From Ruminococcus sp. (GTDB lineage: Bacteria > Bacillota > Clostridia > Oscillospirales > Ruminococcaceae), in contig SVNU01000017.1 in NCBI GenBank assembly GCA_015066715.1, positions 1 to 32,000 on the forward strand: a stretch of DNA of 32,000 bases, given 5' to 3'. Position 1 is the first letter of the stretch. Each line of letters opens with the position of its first letter. Both the position numbers and the translations under genes were made by a program. The notes below the pieces were generated by a model, which was not told where the DNA came from, searched no databases, and worked only from the letters and a program-made list of their open reading frames with translations. This document shows, one piece after another, positions 26,352 through 32,000 of this stretch.

Positions 26352-27395
26352 TTAGTTTAAAATAAAATTTTCAAAATCAGCAATCGCAAGCTTTTTGATT
26401 TGTGCATGTCCGATTTGTGGGCAGACTATAAAGTTAAGCATAGCGCTTTCACGCTTTTTATCATTTCCGCAAAGCTTTACAAGGCTTGATACAGGAGCGT
26501 CGCAGCCGCAGGGCAGCTTATATGCTTTGATACAGCTTTTAAGCTTTTCAAGAACTGTATTGTCGCATGTTTTTTCAGTCATCATATACATACCGATTGC
26601 AACAGCGCTTCCGTGGGTATATGTTTCATAATTATAGTAGCTTTCGACAGCATGTCCGAGTGTATGTCCGAAATTGAGAATCATGCGTTCACCGGTATCA
26701 AATTCATCATTTTCAACCACATCACGCTTGATTGAAATGCATTTGTAAATAATTTTGTCAATAACACTGCTGACATTTTCGGTATTATGCGATGCTATGA
26801 GTTCAAATAATTCCCTGTCCCTTATCATTCCGTACTTTATAGCTTCCGCCATACCGTCTGACATGATTTTTTCAGAGAGGGTTGAAAGTACGTCAGGGTC
26901 GCATATTACGCAGGAAGGCTGCTTGAATGCGCCTACAAGATTTTTTCCGCATGGAAGGTCAATGGCTGTTTTTCCGCCCACAGATGAGTCAATCTGCGCC
27001 AGCAGGGTAGTAGGAATCTGAATATATTTAAGACCTCTTAAAAAAGTAGCTGCCGCATATCCGGAAATATCTCCCACAACACCGCCGCCGAGAGCAATAA
27101 TACAGTCAGAGCGTGTAATGGAGTTTTCGCACAGAAAGTTATATATCTCATTTAGTGTTTCAGTGGATTTTGAAGCCTCGCCGTTTGGAAAAACGAATTT
27201 AACTACTGAAAAACCCTCATCCTTTAAGGCTTTTTCAAGCTTTTTATAATATAACCCGTCAACAATATCATCTGTAATGACTGCTGCTTTGCGTGTATTT
27301 ACAACATCTGCAATAAGTCTGCCGCAATTATTCAGAAGTCCTCTTTCAATATAAATATTGTAATTCAAGCTTGCCTTTACACTGATTGTCTGCAT
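26352..27395 (-). CDS. aroB: 3-dehydroquinate synthase
   Basis: ALGGGVVGDISGYAAATFLRGLKYIQIPTTLLAQIDSSVGGKTAIDLPCGKN; LNFGHTLGHAVE. Confidence 0.97.
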   Translation of the reverse strand: MQTISVKASLNYNIYIERGLLNNCGRLIADVVNTRKAAVITDDIVDGLYYKKLEKALKDEGFSVVKFVFPNGEASKSTETLNEIYNFLCENSITRSDCIIALGGGVVGDISGYAAATFLRGLKYIQIPTTLLAQIDSSVGGKTAIDLPCGKNLVGAFKQPSCVICDPDVLSTLSEKIMSDGMAEAIKYGMIRDRELFELIASHNTENVSSVIDKIIYKCISIKRDVVENDEFDTGERMILNFGHTLGHAVESYYNYETYTHGSAVAIGMYMMTEKTCDNTVLEKLKSCIKAYKLPCGCDAPVSSLVKLCGNDKKRESAMLNFIVCPQIGHAQIKKLAIADFENFILN

Positions 27396-27421
27396 AAGGT
27401 TTCAGTCCTTTCAGAAAAAAA

Positions 27422-28219
27422 TTATCCGATTATTGATGAAAAAAGATTTTTTTCAAACCATTTACCGTCTTCTGCCTGTGAAGGGGTAAACCATCTTTCT
27501 CCGTTAATGTAAAGATCATCCTCTTTCCATTCTATTTTTACATCTGTAAGAGGGCGTTTTACACAGAGTGTTCTGTCGTAACCCTTTGATTTATAGGTTA
27601 CAGAGTTTCTTACAATATCCTTGTCATTTGGTTCAAGGAGAACAGTTGTACTTCCGTTTGAGCTGTCGGTTGTGGCTATTACTTCATATCTGTAAAGTCC
27701 GGATGGTGAAGCGCCTGTTTCAACTGTTTTTTTGATTGCAGGTGATGCAAGATAACTTGTGAAAATAAAATAGGCAAGAGCGGTTAAAATATAAAGAAGA
27801 ACATAAATAGTTCCAAGAAGGGTTTTTGTACCTTCATTTGAACCGTTTGCAAAAAACATTATAATAGCACACAGTGCCAGCGGAATAATCATGCCCCATG
27901 CGCCAAGGCACATGAATACAATAGGAAGCAGTGCCGGCAGCAGTATGAAGCTTGCAAGTCGTGTCAGAAGCTGATGTCTCGAAAAAATCATAAGTGCTGT
28001 TGCACCAGCTGATATAAGTGAGAGATAAATGCAGAACATAACAGGTTTTGTAATTATTACATCATAAAATACTGAGCGATATGCAAGAACGCATATGTAT
28101 ATTGAATAAATAAAGCCAATAACAGATGCAATGCGCTTAAGCCATATATTGCTTGATGTTGTATCTGTTTTAACTGATTTTGCAGCTGATTTCATTTCAT
28201 TCTCCTTTTGGACAGGCAA
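27422..28219 (-). CDS. Hypothetical membrane protein
   Basis: 265 aa, several TM helices and an extracytoplasmic C-terminal domain; first gene of the aro operon by position. Confidence 0.75.
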   Translation of the reverse strand: MPVQKENEMKSAAKSVKTDTTSSNIWLKRIASVIGFIYSIYICVLAYRSVFYDVIITKPVMFCIYLSLISAGATALMIFSRHQLLTRLASFILLPALLPIVFMCLGAWGMIIPLALCAIIMFFANGSNEGTKTLLGTIYVLLYILTALAYFIFTSYLASPAIKKTVETGASPSGLYRYEVIATTDSSNGSTTVLLEPNDKDIVRNSVTYKSKGYDRTLCVKRPLTDVKIEWKEDDLYINGERWFTPSQAEDGKWFEKNLFSSIIG

Positions 28220-28274
28220 AATATTTGTTGTTCAGAAAAGGATTTTGGAAATCCATCCTAATCTGCACTTATAT

Positions 28275-28303
28275 ATTATACCATTATTTTTATCAGCGTG
28301 CAA
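28275..28303 (-). promoter_or_regulatory. Promoter for the membrane protein-aroB-aroA-aroC-DUF4364 operon
   Basis: Minus strand TTGCAC-N17-TATAAT. Confidence 0.65.
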
Positions 28304-28415
28304 GTATAAAAAGGGAAAATAATGTTGCAAAATCTGAAAAAAGTGATATAATTACATATAAGAGGTAAAAACAATGCAATTATCTAAGAAAAAACCTGAT
28401 TAACGGAGGAATGGG

Positions 28416-29141
28416 ATGTCAAAAAAAAGCAAAATTGTCAAAATTATTATACTTGTATTCGTTGTTATTTTTTGTATAGCTCTTACTATTGTTATTGTGC
28501 CGTTTATAAATTCGCTGAGAACCGAAGAAGGAAAGATGGCAATGGAGAAGATTATAAACGACCTTGGAATATTCGGACCTTTGATATTTGTTGCGGCTGA
28601 GATTGTGCAGATTATTCTGGCACTAATTCCCGGCGGCCCTGTTGAAATTATAGGCGGTGCAGTTTTCGGACCTCTGAAGGGACTTATTCTGTGTGAAATA
28701 GGTATATTTACTGCAACAGTCATTATATATAATCTTGTGAAAAGGTTCGGACGTCCTATTGTAAATACCTTTGTATCAGAGGACAAATTTAAAAAATTCA
28801 AATTTCTTCGTGACGAAAAAAAGCTTGAGCTTGTTGTATTTATTTTTCTTATGATTCCAGGAACTCCGAAGGATGTAATAACCTATATTGCTTCACTGAC
28901 GGACATAAAGCCAATAAGATTTTATTTTATAGCGGCAGTTGCAAGAATACCTGCACTTACATTGTGCGTGCTTTTTGGCGGGTCTTTGTATGAAAGAAAT
29001 TATACCTTTGCTATAATTATTTTTGCTATTACAGCGGTGGTAGGAATTACAGGCATCCTTTTGAATGGTAAAATTACTTCATATCGTCGAAATAAGCTTC
29101 AACAGAAAAAAGAAAAAACAAAATTAAGCGATAACGATTAG
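28416..29141 (+). CDS. TVP38/TMEM64 (VTT domain) membrane protein
   Basis: FVAAEIVQIILALIPGGPVEIIGGAVFGPLKG; FIFLMIPGTPKDVITYIASLTDIKPIRFY. Confidence 0.9.
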   Translation: MSKKSKIVKIIILVFVVIFCIALTIVIVPFINSLRTEEGKMAMEKIINDLGIFGPLIFVAAEIVQIILALIPGGPVEIIGGAVFGPLKGLILCEIGIFTATVIIYNLVKRFGRPIVNTFVSEDKFKKFKFLRDEKKLELVVFIFLMIPGTPKDVITYIASLTDIKPIRFYFIAAVARIPALTLCVLFGGSLYERNYTFAIIIFAITAVVGITGILLNGKITSYRRNKLQQKKEKTKLSDND

Positions 29142-29179
29142 TTAAATAACAACTTGAAAGTTTTATTAATCTTAAAATC

Positions 29180-29203
29180 AGCGGGCGACCATTGGTCACC
29201 CGC
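29180..29203. other. Hairpin downstream of the VTT gene
   Basis: AGCGGGcGACCA/TGGTCaCCCGCT; weak or no T-tract. Confidence 0.5.
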
Positions 29204-29217
29204 TATTGTAAAACATC

Positions 29218-29427
29218 TAAGGCAACACCGCACAAATAACGATTTTAATCTTTGCGCGAAATATACTGTGCCTGAAGGAAGTGCCCTTGTGGGACATGCT
29301 TTCCGTTATATTATATGGAAATTTCTTAACATACGTCAGTATGCCTGTGAAATTTTTATGCACTCTATCGAAAAATCTGACTGCGTATCTTCCACACAAT
29401 CTTTGTGCTTTGTGCTGTATCGCCTTA
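29218..29427. mobile_element. Short MITE-like element, 210 bp
   Basis: Imperfect terminal inverted repeats TAAGGCAACACCGCACAAA (29218-29236) and reverse-complement TAAGGCGATACAGCACAAA (29409-29427), 16/19 identical. Confidence 0.5.
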
Positions 29428-29453
29428 AGATTTTGGAATTGCAGTCAAAAAAA

Positions 29454-29481
29454 TAAATCGGAAAAGCAACTTTCCCGATTT
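29454..29481. terminator. rpmB terminator
   Basis: AAATCGGGAAA-agcaac-TTTCCCGATTT; minus strand followed by ATTTTTTT. Confidence 0.75.
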
Positions 29482-29494
29482 ATATTTTCATTGA

Positions 29495-29689
29495 TTATGC
29501 TCTTTCTACCTTACCGGAACGAAGGCATCTTGAACAAGCGTAGATATGACAAGGGGTACCCTTAACAATAGCTTTAACACGCTTAACATTTGGTTTCCAA
29601 GTTCTGTTTGTTCTTCTGTGTGAATGAGATACCTTGATACCAAATGTAACACCCTTACCGCATATTTCACATTTTGCCATTGACTGCAC
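29495..29689 (-). CDS. rpmB: 50S ribosomal protein L28
   Basis: MAKCEICGKGVTFGIKVSHSHRRTNRTWKPNVKRVK; the ORF-track start MQS lies 2 codons upstream of the likely MAKCEIC start. Confidence 0.97.
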   Translation of the reverse strand: MQSMAKCEICGKGVTFGIKVSHSHRRTNRTWKPNVKRVKAIVKGTPCHIYACSRCLRSGKVERA

Positions 29690-29932
29690 CTCCCTTAATT
29701 TACTAATGAAAAAGTCAACAGTAATATTTTATCAGATTATCATAAAAAAATCAAGTCTTTTTTTAAAAAAAATCCAAAATAAAATCTTTGTTACAAAAAG
29801 GCAAGGCAAAACTTGATAATATTTTACAAATACACCGGAATGATTCGGAAATAATCATATATCATTTGAATATTTTCTTTAAAAATGTATTTATTGCAAA
29901 ATTTTTGGAATATCTTTCAAATACTTATTCGG

Positions 29933-29961
29933 TTGACATATTTTTGTTATTATGATAAAAT
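29933..29961 (+). promoter_or_regulatory. Promoter for the cohesin/dockerin protein
   Basis: TTGACA-N17-TAAAAT. Confidence 0.7.
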
Positions 29962-29992
29962 AAGATATGTTTTATAAAATGGAGGTTAATTA

Positions 29993-31645
29993 ATGAAAAA
30001 ATTAAACAGACTTATATCTGTTGCTGCTGTCATAGCATGTACAGCTGCTTTTTGCCGGTCTGACGGTTGGATAATGGAAACCGGCGCTGCAAGTACGCTT
30101 CAGTTTGATTATACAAAGATAGATGAAAATCCGCAGAACCAGTTTTATTATTCAGATCAGGACGAGTTTTATGTTGATGGAATAACTGTATACTATAACA
30201 ATGAAGATGTTACATCGCAAGTAAGCTTTTCCTTCAGTACAACTCCTGAAACTACATATGACGGGAAAAATATCGATTACGTAATTCCGTTTACCGCAAC
30301 ATATAACGATATATCCGTTGACGGATGCTTTGATGCTAAAATTGGTTTGCGTGGTGATGCAAACTGTGACGGTAAGGTTACTCTGAATGATCTGGTTTTA
30401 ATACAGAACGACCTTAAACAAAGCTATAATACGGGCAAATCAAGTCTTACAGCAAATGATAGCTTTGGTATTTTTCTTTCAAATGCAGACGGCAGACATG
30501 CGGATGGTGAAAACTCACCTTATGGTTCAAATCTTCTTAATGTAGGAGACGCTTTCTTTATCAGTAGCTATCTCAATGGCAAGGGAAAAGGAAGCATGTA
30601 CAATAACATACTTTTAAATAATGCTATTAAGTTAACTAAAGGTGAAATTACAGTCTCCGATTGCAATGTAAAGGCAGGAGAAATTATTAATGTTCCTGTT
30701 TCACAGGTTACAGACGGTACTCTCGGTGCATTTGAAATAACATGTGAATGGGGAGATTCCGGTTTAATTCCACTTGGTGTTGTTTCACCTAATGCAAAGG
30801 CTTCTGTTTTTTCTGTAATTAAAAACGATTCAATGAAAATTTGGGGCTTTGGGAACAATGATGCGCTTAGCAACGGTGAGTTTGTATATCTTCAGTTTCA
30901 GGTTCCGAATTCTGCTGCAAAGGGTGAAAAGTACAGTATTAATATAAGCAATATTGATTATTTCGGTACAGGAGTGGATATTTCAGATTATGTAGTTCCA
31001 AACAGTGGAACAATAACCGTATCGGAAGAAAGTGAAAATCCTGATGCAGAGAATCTTTTACCGGTGACAGATGAAGCTGTTTCCTATGATTATGCTGTAA
31101 AAGCATGGGACGCTGTCGTTGAGTACGGTTCTACTGAAGCAACTGTACCGGTGATGCTGCTTTCGGGACTTGAAACAAACGGCCTTATATTAAAGGTTCA
31201 GTGTGATGCTCCGCTTTCGATAGATAAGCTTGAAAACGCCTTGATGATAACTGAATCATCTGATGGGGGATACACTGGAGTATATGAAAGCGATACAAAT
31301 CTTCAGGTCGATTTTGAAACCCTTAACGTTAAAATTGCCGCCAATACCGCTCCGGGTACGTATCCTGTCAGGATAGCAGTTGAAAGTGTTAATGGTATGG
31401 AGGATGTGTCAGAACTCGTTGTTTTGAACGGTTCGGTAACCATTAAGGAAAAGTCAATTGTAAAGGGTGATGCGAACTGCGATAATGCTTTGACTGTAAG
31501 CGACGCTGCATACATTGCACGAACACTTGCAAAGCGTGAAACGATCGATATCGAATCAAATCCGGCCGCAGACTATAACGGTGACGGAAAGGTGACTGTT
31601 GCTGATGCAGCGGCAATTGCAAGATACCTTGCAAAACGAAAATAA
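29993..31645 (+). CDS. Secreted dockerin-cohesin-(cohesin-like)-dockerin protein, putative small scaffoldin/adaptor
   Basis: Signal-peptide-like start; internal dockerin-like GDANCDGKVTLNDLVLIQNDL...NVGDAFFISSYL (aa 121-194); cohesin-like aa 218-343; second cohesin-like aa ~367-486; C-terminal dockerin GDANCDNALTVSDAAYIARTLA...DYNGDGKVTVADAAAIARYLAKRK (aa 492-550). Confidence 0.8.
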   Translation: MKKLNRLISVAAVIACTAAFCRSDGWIMETGAASTLQFDYTKIDENPQNQFYYSDQDEFYVDGITVYYNNEDVTSQVSFSFSTTPETTYDGKNIDYVIPFTATYNDISVDGCFDAKIGLRGDANCDGKVTLNDLVLIQNDLKQSYNTGKSSLTANDSFGIFLSNADGRHADGENSPYGSNLLNVGDAFFISSYLNGKGKGSMYNNILLNNAIKLTKGEITVSDCNVKAGEIINVPVSQVTDGTLGAFEITCEWGDSGLIPLGVVSPNAKASVFSVIKNDSMKIWGFGNNDALSNGEFVYLQFQVPNSAAKGEKYSINISNIDYFGTGVDISDYVVPNSGTITVSEESENPDAENLLPVTDEAVSYDYAVKAWDAVVEYGSTEATVPVMLLSGLETNGLILKVQCDAPLSIDKLENALMITESSDGGYTGVYESDTNLQVDFETLNVKIAANTAPGTYPVRIAVESVNGMEDVSELVVLNGSVTIKEKSIVKGDANCDNALTVSDAAYIARTLAKRETIDIESNPAADYNGDGKVTVADAAAIARYLAKRK

Positions 31646-31693
31646 CCAATGTACAAACTGGTTTTTAAAGTTGAAAAATTAATTTACACGAAA

Positions 31694-31726
31694 ATGAGTC
31701 TGAAGTTTTATCAGGCTCGTTTTTTT
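31694..31726 (+). terminator. Terminator after the cohesin/dockerin gene
   Basis: GAGTCTGA...TCAGGCTC followed by GTTTTTTT. Confidence 0.7.
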
Positions 31727-31729
31727 GAA

Positions 31730-32000
31730 AAAGTATTTAGCTTTCTAACTTTTTATGTACTTTCTTTGTATGTACAAAGAAAGTACCAAAGAAATACATA
31801 AACTTTTTTCTTTTCTTCGAAACAGAAAAAAGTTTAATCAAAAAAGAAAAAATTCTATCCGTCACCCTGCAAATTAAATAATAATGTTTCCTTGTACTTG
31901 GCAACTCCATAATTGCAAAATTAAAAGTCCATTTAAAGATGAAAGCAGCTAAGACGAACTTGCAAGCTTTCTCAAACTACAACTTAATTTGCGGGGAGAA
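31730..32000 (+). mobile_element. MITE-like element B, copy 3 (cut by window end)
   Basis: Hairpin GTACTTTCTTTGTA-TG-TACAAAGAAAGTAC (31757-31786); 31870-32000 essentially identical to 12920-13052. Confidence 0.75.

Noticed and set aside
29154-29456. 100-aa ORF after the VTT gene
   Set aside because: Overlaps a MITE-like element with inverted ends; no recognisable domain.

Overview
Low-GC Firmicutes chromosome segment, probably a Ruminococcus-like gut or rumen bacterium (inferred from dockerin and cohesin domains, the DUF4364 protein and overall gene style). Main blocks: (1) ABC-F/Uup ATPase (-). (2) A 2.6-12.7 kb operon-like cluster (+): YfhO-type membrane protein, rfbF-rfbG-rfbH (CDP-3,6-dideoxyhexose precursor genes), GtrA flippase-like protein, an acetolactate-synthase-like TPP enzyme, an SDR, and a CsbB/GtrB-like GT2. 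I read this as a branched-chain (yersiniose-like) deoxysugar pathway joined to a three-component cell-envelope glycosylation machine. (3) MATE exporter (-). (4) A decayed mobile-island scar: tyrosine integrase and DNA methyltransferase fragments. (5) Asparagine synthetase-like protein lacking the N-terminal Cys1 region (-). (6) HExxH/Cys-rich protein followed by a dockerin-bearing GH26 mannanase. (7) Cation diffusion facilitator, acyl-CoA thioesterase, and a small membrane protein with a structured, terminator-bearing leader. (8) Shikimate operon aroB-aroA-aroC-DUF4364 (-). (9) VTT/TVP38 protein, rpmB, and a secreted dockerin-cohesin-cohesin-like-dockerin protein. The non-coding DNA is unusually structured: three copies of a MITE-like element with compensated tandem hairpins, a two-copy modular palindromic repeat, a ~500 bp tract with about ten hairpins, and a second 210 bp MITE-like element. 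No rRNA, tRNA or CRISPR array was recognised. Everything is from reading the sequence by eye; no database search was run.
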